This document shows positions 37,767 through 46,562 of a stretch of 64,000 nucleotides of DNA, piece after piece. Below the pieces are notes generated by a model that saw nothing but the letters and a program-made list of their open reading frames with translations, was not told the origin of the DNA and did not search any database. The first letter of the stretch is position 1. Each line of letters opens with the position of its first letter. The stretch lies in the NCBI RefSeq assembly GCF_011047315.1, contig NZ_CP049259.1:2647001-2711000 (forward strand). Reading direction: 5' to 3'. Both the position numbers and the translations under genes were made by a program. The DNA comes from Altererythrobacter sp. BO-6 (GTDB lineage: Bacteria > Pseudomonadota > Alphaproteobacteria > Sphingomonadales > Sphingomonadaceae).

Positions 37767-38950
37767 CAGAACGCTGCCAGCCCGGTGATCCCGCGGCCCA
37801 GGATCAGCGCGTGGACATCATGCGTGCCTTCGTAGGTATTGACCGTTTCCAGGTTCACCATGTGGCGGATCACCTGGTATTCTTCGCTGATCCCATTGCC
37901 GCCGTGCATGTCGCGCGCCATTCGTGCGATATCGAGCGCCTTGCCGACATTGTTGCGCTTCACCACGCTGATCATGTCCGGCGCAAAACGGCCTTCGTCC
38001 ATCAGGCGCCCGACGCGCAATGAACCTTGCAGGCCAAGCGCAATATCGGTCAGCATGTCGGCGAGCTTCTTCTGGAACAGCTGCGTGCCGGCGAGCGGCC
38101 GGCCGAACTGTTTGCGGTCGAGCCCGTATTGCCGCGCGGCGTGCATGCAGAATTCGGCGGCGCCCATTGCGCCCCAGCTGATGCCGTAACGCGCGCGGTT
38201 GAGGCAACCGAACGGCCCTTTCAGGCCTTGCACGTTGGGCAGCAGCGCATCGGCACCGACCTTCACATCGTCCATCACGATCATGCCGGTGGTTGAGGCG
38301 CGGAGCGAGATCTTGCCTTCGATCTTGGGCGCGGAAAGCCCGTTCATGCCCTTTTCCAACACGAAGCCGCGAATGCCGCCGCCGTGTTCCTCGCTTTTCG
38401 CCCAGACGACGAAGACATCGGCGAAGGGCGCGTTGGAGATCCAGGTCTTCGAGCCGTTGAGCACGTAACCGTCGCCATCCTTGCGGGCGACGGTCTTCAT
38501 GCCTGCGGGGTCAGAGCCGGCGTCGGGCTCGGTCAGGCCAAAGCAGCCGATCAGCTGGCCGGAGGCCAAGCCGGGCAGGTACTTGCGGCGCTGTTCCTCC
38601 GATCCGTATTCGTAGATCGGGAACATCACGAGGGAGGACTGGACCGAAGCCATCGAGCGATAGCCGCTGTCGACCCGCTCGATCTCGCGCGCGATCAGGC
38701 CATAGGCGACATAGCTTGCGCCTGCGCCGCCATATTCCTCAGGTATGGTCGCACCCAGCAGGCCCGCCTGGCCGAAGAGCGGGAAGAGCTCTGGTGCATC
38801 GATCTCGTCGGCGAAAGCCTTGATCACGCGCGGCTGCAACTCGCTTTGGGCAAAGCCATGCGCTGCGTCGCGGATCATCCGCTCGTCTTCGGTCAGCTGG
38901 CTTTCAAGATCGAAGGGGTCTTCCCAGTTGAAGGGAACCATTCCGGCCAA
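37766..38950 (-). CDS. gcdH: Glutaryl-CoA dehydrogenase-type acyl-CoA dehydrogenase
   Basis: The enzyme oxidises and decarboxylates glutaryl-CoA to crotonyl-CoA in lysine/tryptophan breakdown. The 394-residue flavoprotein shows the acyl-CoA dehydrogenase signature [18 protein letters not shown], the FAD segment [10 protein letters not shown], the GCDH-typical [19 protein letters not shown], the [13 protein letters not shown] loop, and the catalytic glutamate in [15 protein letters not shown]. It opens the gcdH-maiA-fah operon. A 70-bp gap with a 6-bp inverted repeat separates it from the tail-collar gene upstream in the same direction. Confidence is high; very close relatives act on other acyl-CoAs. 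Confidence 0.92.
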   Translation of the reverse strand: MAGMVPFNWEDPFDLESQLTEDERMIRDAAHGFAQSELQPRVIKAFADEIDAPELFPLFGQAGLLGATIPEEYGGAGASYVAYGLIAREIERVDSGYRSMASVQSSLVMFPIYEYGSEEQRRKYLPGLASGQLIGCFGLTEPDAGSDPAGMKTVARKDGDGYVLNGSKTWISNAPFADVFVVWAKSEEHGGGIRGFVLEKGMNGLSAPKIEGKISLRASTTGMIVMDDVKVGADALLPNVQGLKGPFGCLNRARYGISWGAMGAAEFCMHAARQYGLDRKQFGRPLAGTQLFQKKLADMLTDIALGLQGSLRVGRLMDEGRFAPDMISVVKRNNVGKALDIARMARDMHGGNGISEEYQVIRHMVNLETVNTYEGTHDVHALILGRGITGLAAF

Positions 38951-38977
38951 TTGGTTTCTCCTGAAACTAAATTTGTG

Positions 38978-38999
38978 TCGCCTTTCGCAGGTCAGGCGA
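38978..38999 (-). terminator. Small hairpin between the tail-collar gene and gcdH
   Basis: TCGCCT and AGGCGA form a perfect 6-bp stem with a 10-base loop, 22 bases past the tail-collar stop; the transcript then reads CACAAATTT. It may be a weak terminator or an operator for gcdH. Confidence 0.35.
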
Positions 39000-39020
39000 A
39001 TGACTGCAAGTGTGCTTGGT

Positions 39021-39326
39021 TCAACCGCGGGCGGGGAAAATGCCTTCCATCGCTATGCAATGCTTTACATCCGGACTGCTGATTTTCGGTAGGGCGAAGG
39101 TTGTTCGACCATCGCCGCCGAAGCGTGTGCCGAGAAGTGAGAACAACGCGATGTGATCGCTAATTTTCAGGACCGCTCCATTGGTTTCGGCCCATCCGCG
39201 CGGGCAAAAGTCAAAGCCAAAGGTGGCGATTTCGCCGAGATGCGGCTCCGATGAGGCGATGGCTGGCACGGATAGAGCGGCTGCAGTGCAAGCAGCGGCG
39301 GTCACGAATAGACGTTTGATCATCAT
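39021..39326 (-). CDS. Short secreted phage-tail-collar-domain protein
   Basis: The protein has 101 residues. A signal peptide (residues ~1-24, ending PAIASSEP) is followed by a single tail-collar-like domain: [43 protein letters not shown]. This matches the microcystin-dependent-protein/tail-collar family, but the protein is much shorter than the usual 160-200 residues and ends soon after the FALP motif. No phage genes are nearby, and a signal peptide is not expected on a virion protein, so it is a chromosomal secreted protein. ATG 39326 (or 39323) is preceded by GGGAGA lying in one arm of a 7-bp hairpin. Function unknown. Confidence 0.75.
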   Translation of the reverse strand: MMIKRLFVTAAACTAAALSVPAIASSEPHLGEIATFGFDFCPRGWAETNGAVLKISDHIALFSLLGTRFGGDGRTTFALPKISSPDVKHCIAMEGIFPARG

Positions 39327-39351
39327 TTTCTCCCACTGTTCCCATGGGAGA
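39327..39351 (-). promoter_or_regulatory. Hairpin masking the ribosome-binding site of the tail-collar gene
   Basis: In the leftward mRNA UCUCCCA (39351-39345) pairs perfectly over 7 bp with UGGGAGA (39335-39329), with a 9-base loop. The second arm contains the ribosome-binding site GGGAGA and lies two bases before AUG. Folding would block translation. Confidence 0.5.
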
Positions 39352-39384
39352 TACAGAAACTGCGCATGTCAAGAAAGCCGCGGT

Positions 39385-39744
39385 TTAGGCTGATCCCAGC
39401 ATTCCGTTAACTGCAGCGATCATTTTCGCTGGCGGGCAGGGCTTGCGCAAGGTCGTGGCGCCCGGGAAAAGTTCAGCGACTTCTGCCTCGCTTGAATAGC
39501 CCGAATGGAAAATGATCGGCACGTCTTCATCCGCAAGTTTTCGGGCAAGCGCGAAGACCGTGCCATCATCGAGCCTAACGTCGAGAATTGCCACGTCAGG
39601 CTTGTGCTTCTGGAAAGCGAGCATGGCGGAGGAAATGTCACGATGCGGGCCTTCGACATGAAAACCCGCCTCTGCCACAGTGGCGCAGAGATCGGCTGCG
39701 ATAATCCATTCGTCTTCGGCCACCAGGACGCACGGCTGAGCCAT
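39385..39744 (-). CDS. Single-domain (CheY-like) response regulator
   Basis: From ATG 39744 the protein has 119 residues, with a classic receiver only: acidic pair Glu10/Asp11 (VAEDEW), phospho-acceptor Asp55 (AILDVRLDDG), Ser/Thr switch in IIFHSGYSS and lysine in RKPCPPAK. There is no output domain. This type, common in alphaproteobacteria and often partnered with HWE-family kinases, relays or sinks phosphate. AGGAGG seven bases upstream fixes the start. No kinase gene is adjacent, so the partner is unknown. Confidence 0.9.
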   Translation of the reverse strand: MAQPCVLVAEDEWIIAADLCATVAEAGFHVEGPHRDISSAMLAFQKHKPDVAILDVRLDDGTVFALARKLADEDVPIIFHSGYSSEAEVAELFPGATTLRKPCPPAKMIAAVNGMLGSA

Positions 39745-39812
39745 GTCAATCCTCCTCGACTCGTGAGTGTCAAGCAAGGCTAACACAGTTTAGCGTCAAT
39801 GCGCCTATAGAA

Positions 39813-40304
39813 TCATCCGTTCTGGCCGAATTTGGCAGAAAAGCCGGATTCATCGCCCTGGCTGAGGAACTTAGCCTGCTCCACCCAGCTGTCACGCCGG
39901 ATACGGCCCTCGAAGCGTCCCAGTTGCGCGTCGATCCGGTCGATGTCGGCCTCGTCCCAATCGGCGATCTGCGCAAAGCGCGTGATGCCCATTTCGTTCA
40001 AAATGGTGGCGATCTTGGGGCCAAGACCCTTGATCCGGGTCAGATCGTCGCCATCGACTCGAACTGCAGCTGCGGCCGGCTGCGGCGGGGGTTCTGCCGG
40101 AGCGGCGTCGATCAGCGCCTGGTTGCGCCGCGCGCGTTCCGCCCCTTCGTCGAGCACGTCCTTCGCCAAGCCTTCGCGGATGACCGAAGTCTTGCGGTTG
40201 GCAAGCCACAACACGATCAGCACCGCGACCACGGCGATCGCGATATATGGCCAATAGGCGTCGATGAATTCTGCGGCTGTCACGCTGGTCATCTCCATCT
40301 GCAA
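39813..40304 (-). CDS. Membrane-anchored helix-hairpin-helix protein
   Basis: The protein has 163 residues. One membrane span (residues ~17-35, YWPYIAIAVVAVLIVLWLAN) is followed by a charged coil (~40-70), a Pro/Ala linker, and a helix-hairpin-helix-like module (DLTRIKGLGPKIATILNEMG, then ITRFAQIADWDEADIDRIDAQL) ending with GRIRRDSWVEQAK. The same module occurs at the end of some NADH dehydrogenase subunit E proteins and in small membrane proteins of unknown role. It may bind nucleic acid or mediate protein contacts at the membrane. Translation starts at ATG 40304 or 40298. Function unknown. Confidence 0.75.
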   Translation of the reverse strand: MQMEMTSVTAAEFIDAYWPYIAIAVVAVLIVLWLANRKTSVIREGLAKDVLDEGAERARRNQALIDAAPAEPPPQPAAAAVRVDGDDLTRIKGLGPKIATILNEMGITRFAQIADWDEADIDRIDAQLGRFEGRIRRDSWVEQAKFLSQGDESGFSAKFGQNG

Positions 40305-40354
40305 TAATCGGATCGCTTAGCAGCGCGGGCGTTTGTCTGCCAAGCCGCTTACCC

Positions 40355-41881
40355 TCAAGCGGCATCGCCGCCGATATTGCGGCGGAACAGCACGCGGTCT
40401 TCCGGGCCAAACCCGCGATGCCAGATGACATAGCCATAGGTCAGCAGGATTGCCGGAATGCCAAATACCAACTCGGCCCATTCGGGCAGCAGGGTGGCGA
40501 GGAAGCCGACAACGACTGCCGGTCCCGTAGCCCACACCAAGCCCCAGCGCCAGTTGCCGACCGGCGCCTTGAGAAGCCGCTTGAGCAGCAAGGCCTTGAT
40601 CAGGCTGGACACGCCCAGCGCCAGGAACAGCGCCATGGCAGCGCCTGCAGCCTTGAACCCTTCGCTCAGCATCAGCGCTTCGGTGGCCAAAATCAGGCCT
40701 ACCGTCAGGGCGCCTTGCAGCGCGATGATCCCGATCGAGATCGCCAGATTGCGCTTGCGCGCCATGTAGACCAGCACGCTTTCCGATACGACCGCCATCG
40801 ATGCGACAACTTCCGCTGCGAGCAGCAAGGCCAGCGCCCCGGTGCCGCCGACGATGGCGGGGCCGCCCAGGCCCATCACCGCTTCTCCCGGTATCGCCAG
40901 CGCCAGCGCAATCGCCACCTGTACCGCGATAATCCAGAAGCCCACTTGGCGCACCTGCGCGGCTATGGCGGAATAATTGCCGATCTTGAGGTTTTTCGTG
41001 ACCACCGGAGAGAGGATCGGCTCGAAACTCGTTTTCAGCTTCTGCGGCAGGCTCGCCACTTCCTTGGCGAAGAAGTAGATGCCCACCGCTCTCTCGGAGG
41101 TGAACTGCCCGAGCAGGAACACGTCGAGCAGGCGGGTGCCGCGTTCGATCACGTCTGCACCCACCAGCGGCAGCGCGCGCAGTGCCATGTTACCAAGATA
41201 GCGCGGGCGCGGGCGCCATGCCTTGGGCAAGCCATATGTCCGTACGAACGACCACAGCGCGGTCAGCATCGCGGCATAGATCGCAGCGAGAAAAGCCAGC
41301 GCAAGGCCGCTTTCGCGCATCCCTGGAATGTAGAAAAAGGCGATCACCGCGATCGACTTTGTCCACGGCTCCACTACGGCGCGCGCGCGCACGGTTGTGG
41401 CGATATCGTATTTGTAGGCTTGCGCCGCGAGCAGGATTTCAGTCAACGCGAAAGCGGGGATTGCCGCGACCATCCAGATATCCGCCGGGCCGCTCATGCC
41501 ATTCGGGAACATGATTGCCGGAAACATCAGGAGCATGCTTGCAACCAGCGCTGAGACGACCAGCGACGCCAGCATCCCGTCGAACACCAAATTGACCTTG
41601 GCTTCACCTGCTTCGTCCGCCCCTTCAGTCAGGCGCTGGGCCAGCCCGCGCTTTTCGCCAAGTGCGCAAATCAGCGCGAAGATTTCGATCACCACGAAGG
41701 CGGCGGCAAAGCGCCCCATGTCCTCGACCCCGTAGAGCCGGTAGCCGATGAACAGGAACGGGATGCCGCCGATCAGGCGGATCAGGAAACCCAGCGTGTT
41801 GGTGCGGCCGCCCTTGGCGAGCGTTGCCATGTCGTCGCCGTGATCGGGCGCGGTGCTGCCGGGCGATGCGGGAGCAGTCAC
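40355..41881 (-). CDS. Wzx-like polysaccharide flippase (MOP superfamily)
   Basis: The protein has 508 residues with about 12-14 hydrophobic spans and few long loops. The arrangement (RTNTLGFLIRLIGGIPFLFI at the first span, GADVIERGTRLLDVFLLGQF and YFFAKEVASLPQKLKTSFEPIL in the centre) fits polysaccharide/lipid-linked oligosaccharide exporters of the MOP superfamily. It would flip an undecaprenyl-linked saccharide or similar lipid to the periplasm. The start overlaps the gpsA stop by 4 bases, so it is in the tsaD-gpsA operon. No glycosyltransferases are nearby, so the cargo is unknown. Confidence 0.8.
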   Translation of the reverse strand: MTAPASPGSTAPDHGDDMATLAKGGRTNTLGFLIRLIGGIPFLFIGYRLYGVEDMGRFAAAFVVIEIFALICALGEKRGLAQRLTEGADEAGEAKVNLVFDGMLASLVVSALVASMLLMFPAIMFPNGMSGPADIWMVAAIPAFALTEILLAAQAYKYDIATTVRARAVVEPWTKSIAVIAFFYIPGMRESGLALAFLAAIYAAMLTALWSFVRTYGLPKAWRPRPRYLGNMALRALPLVGADVIERGTRLLDVFLLGQFTSERAVGIYFFAKEVASLPQKLKTSFEPILSPVVTKNLKIGNYSAIAAQVRQVGFWIIAVQVAIALALAIPGEAVMGLGGPAIVGGTGALALLLAAEVVASMAVVSESVLVYMARKRNLAISIGIIALQGALTVGLILATEALMLSEGFKAAGAAMALFLALGVSSLIKALLLKRLLKAPVGNWRWGLVWATGPAVVVGFLATLLPEWAELVFGIPAILLTYGYVIWHRGFGPEDRVLFRRNIGGDAA

Positions 41882-42879
41882 GCCGGTTCGCCGCGTTCAG
41901 TGGTAAGCGGGCGGGACAGAAGCTCCTGCACAACCCGTCCAGGTGCGGCGCCGCCAAGCAGGGCATTGACCGCCGCGACGATCGGCATGGCTATGTCGCG
42001 TTGCTGCGCCAGTTGCATCAGCACCGGCGCTGTGTAGGCCCCCTCGGCCACGGTTCGCCGATCGGCCATCAGCGCCCCGGCATCGCCGCCTTCACCCAGC
42101 GCCTTGCCGAGCGAGAAGTTGCGGCTGGACGTGCTGCTGCAAGTGAGCACCAGATCCCCAAGCCCGCACAGGCCGGCCAGTGTGTCGCGCTCTGCGCCCA
42201 ATGCCTCGCCGAACCGCAGCATCTCTGCATAGCCGCGCGCGATCAGTGCCGCGCGCGCGTTCTGGCCCAGGCCTAACCCTTCAACCACGCCGCAGGCAAT
42301 CGCCAGCACATTCTTGATAGATCCGCCAATCTCCGCGCCTGTCACGTCTTCGCTGTAATACGGGCGGAACGTGGGGCGGGCGATCGCCGGGGCGAGCCGG
42401 TCCCACTGGGCTTCGCCGCCGCTGCATGCCAGCGTCACGGCGGTCGGCAGGCCTGCGGCGACTTCATGCGCAAAGGTCGGGCCGGAAAGCACCGCCACTT
42501 CGCTTGAAGACGCGGCTTCCTGAGCGACATCGTTCATCAGACGTCCGCTGCCCGCTTCGATTCCCTTGCTGCACAGCACCAGGTCGCGCGGTGCCGTGGT
42601 CATCTGGCCCAGCACGTTGCCAAGGTGTTGCGCGGGGGTGACCGCCAGCACAATGTCGATACCAGCGAAATCGGCGAGTCTGCCGGTTGCCCGGATGGTG
42701 GGGTTGAGCGTGGCTGACGGCAGATAAGGCGTGTTGCGATGGTCGCGGTTGATCTCGTTCACGACCTCGGGCTCAAGCGCCCAGATCAGCACTTCGCGCC
42801 CGTCGCTCGCGAGCATTTGCGCCAGCGCCGTGCCCCAGGCACCGGCGCCCAGCACGCCTACGGGGGCAGGGCGGCTCAT
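41878..42879 (-). CDS. gpsA: Glycerol-3-phosphate dehydrogenase [NAD(P)+]
   Basis: GpsA reduces dihydroxyacetone phosphate to sn-glycerol 3-phosphate for phospholipids. From ATG 42879 the protein has 333 residues. The Rossmann motif [18 protein letters not shown] is at the N-terminus. Further hallmarks are [35 protein letters not shown], and the catalytic-lysine region [22 protein letters not shown] longer reading upstream lies inside tsaD and is rejected. Its start overlaps the tsaD stop by 4 bases and its stop overlaps the flippase start by 4, giving a coupled three-gene operon. Confidence 0.97.
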   Translation of the reverse strand: MSRPAPVGVLGAGAWGTALAQMLASDGREVLIWALEPEVVNEINRDHRNTPYLPSATLNPTIRATGRLADFAGIDIVLAVTPAQHLGNVLGQMTTAPRDLVLCSKGIEAGSGRLMNDVAQEAASSSEVAVLSGPTFAHEVAAGLPTAVTLACSGGEAQWDRLAPAIARPTFRPYYSEDVTGAEIGGSIKNVLAIACGVVEGLGLGQNARAALIARGYAEMLRFGEALGAERDTLAGLCGLGDLVLTCSSTSSRNFSLGKALGEGGDAGALMADRRTVAEGAYTAPVLMQLAQQRDIAMPIVAAVNALLGGAAPGRVVQELLSRPLTTERGEPA

Positions 42880-43922
42880 GCCTTGACCCCCGCCCCGCGC
42901 GCCGGCTCGGCTGCGGGGTCGAGCGGCCAGCGCGGCCGCGCGGCCACATCGAGCCTGTCGAACTGCCCCAGCGGCAGCCGCTCGCAGCCGGCCCAAGCGA
43001 TCATCGCGGCATTATCGGTACACAGCGCCATTGGCGGAGCGGTGAAGCCCATGGCGCGGCGCGAAGCAAGCCCTTCAAGCGCGGTCCGCACAGACTGGTT
43101 TGCTGCAACACCGCCTGCGACAACCAGGTGCGGCGGCGGATCAATCCGGTCCAGCGCATGCTCCAGCCGGTCGGTCAGGCAATCGATCGCGGCCTGCTGG
43201 AAACTTGCGGCGATATCGGCATCGGCGTGCCTGCCGCTCTCTTTCGCGCGCAAAACGGCGCTTTTTAGCCCGGCGAATGAGAAATGCGGCTCGCTTGAGC
43301 CCGCCAGCGGGCGCGGCAGGGGCACCGCTTGCGGATCACCCTGTTTGGCGAGCCGTTCCAGCGCCGGACCGCCGGGATAGCCAAGGCCGAGAATTTTAGC
43401 GCTTTTGTCAAAGGCTTCGCCCAGCGCGTCGTCGATGGTGGTGGCGAGGCGGCGATAATCGCCCACGCCTTCGACCAACAGGATCTGGCAGTGCCCGCCT
43501 GAAACCAGCAGCAGCAAATAGGGAAATTCGAGCGCGGGATCGGCCAGCCGCGGGCTCAGAGCGTGTCCTTCGAGGTGGTTGATCGCCATTAACGGCGTAT
43601 CCGAAGCCATCGCCAGCGCCTTAGCTGTGACCAGCCCGACCATCACCCCGCCGATCAGGCCCGGCCCGGCGGTCGCCGCAATCGCGTCGCAATCGGCCAG
43701 CGTCAGGCCAGCCTCGCGCATCACGCTGCCGAGCATCGGCGCGAGCTTTTCGGCATGCGCGCGCGCCGCGATTTCCGGCACGACCCCGCCATAGGGTGCG
43801 TGTTCGGCCACTTGCGAGGCGACCTGCTGGGCCAGTATTGTCCGATCGCTCGCCACCAATGCCACGGCGGTTTCGTCGCAACTGGATTCAATGCCCAAAA
43901 CGATCCGCGGCTTTGTGCTCAT
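42876..43922 (-). CDS. tsaD: tRNA N6-threonylcarbamoyladenosine transferase subunit
   Basis: TsaD transfers the threonylcarbamoyl group to A37 of tRNAs reading ANN codons, together with TsaB and TsaE. The 348-residue ASKHA-fold protein has the starting motif [16 protein letters not shown], metal-binding histidines in [10 protein letters not shown], the glycine-rich [11 protein letters not shown] motif, and [16 protein letters not shown]. It is divergent from hemC with a 44-bp promoter gap and leads the operon tsaD-gpsA-flippase, an arrangement common in alphaproteobacteria. Identification is certain. Confidence 0.97.
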   Translation of the reverse strand: MSTKPRIVLGIESSCDETAVALVASDRTILAQQVASQVAEHAPYGGVVPEIAARAHAEKLAPMLGSVMREAGLTLADCDAIAATAGPGLIGGVMVGLVTAKALAMASDTPLMAINHLEGHALSPRLADPALEFPYLLLLVSGGHCQILLVEGVGDYRRLATTIDDALGEAFDKSAKILGLGYPGGPALERLAKQGDPQAVPLPRPLAGSSEPHFSFAGLKSAVLRAKESGRHADADIAASFQQAAIDCLTDRLEHALDRIDPPPHLVVAGGVAANQSVRTALEGLASRRAMGFTAPPMALCTDNAAMIAWAGCERLPLGQFDRLDVAARPRWPLDPAAEPARGAGVKA

Positions 43923-43966
43923 GGCACTTTCCCTTAGAGGTTTGCGGGGTTAGAGCAAGCGCAGCA

Positions 43967-44903
43967 ATGACTGAAACGACACCCAAGATCCGGCTCGGCA
44001 CGCGCAATTCTCCGCTCGCCATGGCGCAGGCCTATGAAACGCGCAGGCGCCTGTGCGAGGCACATGGCTGGGCTGAGGACGAGGTCGAACTGGTGCCGGT
44101 GCTGGCCAGTGGTGACAAGGTGCTCGACCGGCCGCTGGCGGAAATCGGCGGCAAGGCGTTGTGGACGAAAGAGCTCGATCACTGGCTCCACGAAGGGCGG
44201 ATCGACGCTTCGGTCCATTCGATGAAAGATGTCGAGACCTTGCGGCCGGATACGCTCCGGATTGCCGCGGTGCTTCCGCGAGCGGATACGGCAGACCGCT
44301 TGGTCGGTGCCGCCAGCATTGCCGATATCCCCGCAGGCGCGACCGTGGGGACCAGCGCGCCGCGCCGCGCCCGCGCAGCTGCTTCATGCGCGGCCTGATT
44401 GCAAGGTTGTCTCGTTCCGCGGCAATGTCGCGACCCGGCTCGCCAAGCTTGAGCGGGGGGAAGCTGATTGCACGCTGCTGGCCTCTGCCGGGCTTGACCG
44501 GCTGGGCGAGGATGCAATCGGCGCGCGGCTCGATCCGCAGGTCTGGCTACCGGCCCCGGCCCAAGGGGCGATCGGTATCGAACGTCGCGCCGACGATAGC
44601 GTGACTGCGGCTGCCTTGGCGGTGATCGACCACGCTCCCAGCCACGCGGCAGTGATGGCAGAACGGGCCTTGCTCAAGACATTGGGCGGCAATTGTCACA
44701 GCCCGATTGCGGTGCTGACCACTGCTAAGGATGAAAGCCTGACACTGCGCTGCGCGCTGTTCAGCCCTGACGGCAGCGAGCGGATCGAAGCCAGCGCCAG
44801 CGGTTCCTCAAGCGATCACAACTGGGTCACCCAACTGGGCCATGACCTGCTGGCGCAGCTGACCCCCGGCATGGTGCCGCATTTCGGGGCAACGCCCGCC
44901 TGA
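43967..44903 (+). pseudogene. hemC: Hydroxymethylbilane synthase, reading frame broken by +1 shift
   Basis: HemC joins four porphobilinogens into hydroxymethylbilane in heme synthesis. The frame from ATG 43967 (MTETTPKIRLGTRNSPLAM) covers the substrate-binding SVHSMKDVETLRPD region and stops at TGA 44397, just after TVGTSAPRRA. The second half, in the next frame, continues with QLLHARPDCKVVSFRGNVAT and holds the cofactor cysteine in LGGNCHSPIAV. Removing one C of CCC at 44370-44372 restores APRRAAQLLHARP and exactly 311 residues, the normal length. Since hemC is normally indispensable and hemD follows intact with a one-base stop/start overlap, a sequence error is likelier than true loss. Confidence 0.9.
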
Positions 44904-45577
44904 TGCGGGTTTTCGCGATCCGGCCCGAGCCGGGGCTGTCTTCCACCATAGCGGTCGGAGCCGCACACGGTCTGCCGATCACCGGTTTCCCGCTGTCGCG
45001 CATTGCGCCGTGCGGCTGGACGCTGCCTGAACTCGGCGGGATCGATGCCCTGCTGGTCGGCAGCGCCAATGCTTTTCGTCACGGAGGGGACAAGCTGGAG
45101 GCTCTGCATCATTTGCCGGTTCTGGCGGTCGGCAAGACGACTGCGGCAGCGGCAGAGAAGGCCGGATTCAGGGTCGCGGCCAGCGGCACGGGCGGACTTC
45201 AAGCATTGCTCGATACACTCGAACCGGGGCCCCGGTGCCTGCTGCGCCTGGCGGGAGAGGATCATGTCCCGTTGCAGCTGCCACCCGGTACCGAGCTGAT
45301 ACTTCGTGTCGTCTATCGGGTGCAAGACACGGAAATATCACCCGAATTCGAGAATGAATTGCGAAAAGGGGCGCTGATCCTGCTGCATTCTGCAGGAGCG
45401 GCGCAGCATTTTGCCCAGGAATGCGACCGGCTGGGGCTTGATCGAGGCTCGATTGCGTTGGCCGCGCTGGGCCCGCGGATACTCGAGCCGGTCGGCGAGG
45501 GCTGGCTTGACGCGCGGTCTGCCTCTACACCCGCTGAGCCCGCACTGCTGGCCTTGGCGCGGGACATGTGCCAATGA
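44903..45577 (+). CDS. hemD: Uroporphyrinogen-III synthase
   Basis: HemD closes hydroxymethylbilane with D-ring inversion to uroporphyrinogen III, the branch point to heme and siroheme. At 224 residues it is slightly short but normal for alphaproteobacteria. The family is very divergent; recognisable pieces are RPEPGLSSTI at the start, GIDALLVGSANAFRHGG, PVLAVGKTTAAAAEKAGF and LILLHSAGAAQHFA in the second domain. Assignment leans on position: the ATG shares one base with the hemC stop, and hemC-hemD-Mic60 is a known alphaproteobacterial order. The siroheme branch enzyme occurs elsewhere in the window (3969-4766). Confidence 0.92.
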   Translation: MRVFAIRPEPGLSSTIAVGAAHGLPITGFPLSRIAPCGWTLPELGGIDALLVGSANAFRHGGDKLEALHHLPVLAVGKTTAAAAEKAGFRVAASGTGGLQALLDTLEPGPRCLLRLAGEDHVPLQLPPGTELILRVVYRVQDTEISPEFENELRKGALILLHSAGAAQHFAQECDRLGLDRGSIALAALGPRILEPVGEGWLDARSASTPAEPALLALARDMCQ

Positions 45578-45626
45578 TGCGGCAAAACGGGTCGGGAGCT
45601 GGATAGAGGCTTTGGTACAGACAGCT

Positions 45627-46556
45627 ATGGAATCACGGTTTGGCAGTCGCCGCAAGCGCGCTTCGCTGCGGCCGATCCTGGGTGCGGCAGCGGCATCCTT
45701 TGTGCTGGGCGCGGCTGCGGTGGCATACTTCCTCTGGCCGATTGGTGGGGAGAGTGACGCCCCGGCACAGTTGGCAAGCGATGTGGCGGCACCGCTTGAA
45801 GGTACCGGTCCCGCCGTTGATCCGGCTGCTTCTCCCTCGCCCACGCCGTCCGCATCCGAAACGCAGGCCGCTGAAGTGGCCGCCGGCGCTGCACAAGCGG
45901 TCGAACGCGTGGCCGAGCAACAAGGTGGGCTCGACCAGCGCCTGGCTGCGGCAGAACAACGGCTGGCACGGCTTGACTTGCAGGCGCAAGCGGCGGCCGG
46001 CAATGCGGCCCGGGCGGAAGGCCTGCTGATCGCCTTTGCCACCAGGCGTGCGATCGAACGCGGCGCGGAGCTAGGCTATCTCGCCGATCAGCTGCGCCTG
46101 CGGTTTGGCGACAGCTGGCCCAATGCTGTGCGGACCATCATCACTTTCTCGCGCGATCCGATCACGCTCGACGTCCTGCTGGCACGCCTCGAAGGGCTGG
46201 CGCCTGAATTGCGCGAGAATGACGGCATCAATTCCTGGGCCGATTTCCGCCGCGAGCTGGGCCAGCTGTTCGTGATCCGGCGCGAAAGTACGCCGTCACC
46301 GCAGCCCGAGCGGCGGCTGGAGCGCGCGCGGCAGTTTCTTGAAAGCGGGCGGGTCGATGCGGCCATCGCAGAAGTGCAGAACCTGCCCGGCGCGGAAAAG
46401 GCCGAAACCTGGATCGCCGATGCGCAACGTTATGGCGCGGCGATGGAAGCGCTGGAAACGATCGAGACTGCCGCAGTGCTTGATCCAGGCCGCTTGCGCG
46501 ACGGGGCGGGCAATCCGGTTGAGCAGCGCAGCCCGGTCGGCGCACCGGGCCAGTAA
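45627..46556 (+). CDS. Mitofilin/Mic60-like inner-membrane protein
   Basis: The protein has 309 residues. A short basic N-terminus (RFGSRRKRASLRP) leads into one membrane span (residues ~16-38), then a low-complexity Pro/Ala/Ser linker, a coiled coil (~95-140, VERVAEQQGGLDQRLAAAEQRLARLD) and a helical C-terminal domain (NAVRTIITFSRDPITLDVLLARLEGL, RARQFLESGRVDAAIAEVQNLPGA) like the mitofilin signature domain. Alphaproteobacterial Mic60 relatives encoded next to hem genes are the proposed ancestors of the mitochondrial crista-organising protein. It lies 49 bases after hemD. The start is ATG 45627. Role: probably shaping or tethering the inner membrane; inferred by family. Confidence 0.82.
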   Translation: MESRFGSRRKRASLRPILGAAAASFVLGAAAVAYFLWPIGGESDAPAQLASDVAAPLEGTGPAVDPAASPSPTPSASETQAAEVAAGAAQAVERVAEQQGGLDQRLAAAEQRLARLDLQAQAAAGNAARAEGLLIAFATRRAIERGAELGYLADQLRLRFGDSWPNAVRTIITFSRDPITLDVLLARLEGLAPELRENDGINSWADFRRELGQLFVIRRESTPSPQPERRLERARQFLESGRVDAAIAEVQNLPGAEKAETWIADAQRYGAAMEALETIETAAVLDPGRLRDGAGNPVEQRSPVGAPGQ

Positions 46557-46562
46557 CCGGGT

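Noticed and set aside
39021..39326. Prophage remnant
   Set aside because: The tail-collar protein has a signal peptide and no integrase, capsid or other phage gene is near.
44340..44400. Programmed frameshifting in hemC
   Set aside because: No slippery heptamer or downstream pseudoknot is evident and this is not known for hemC; a base error is simpler.
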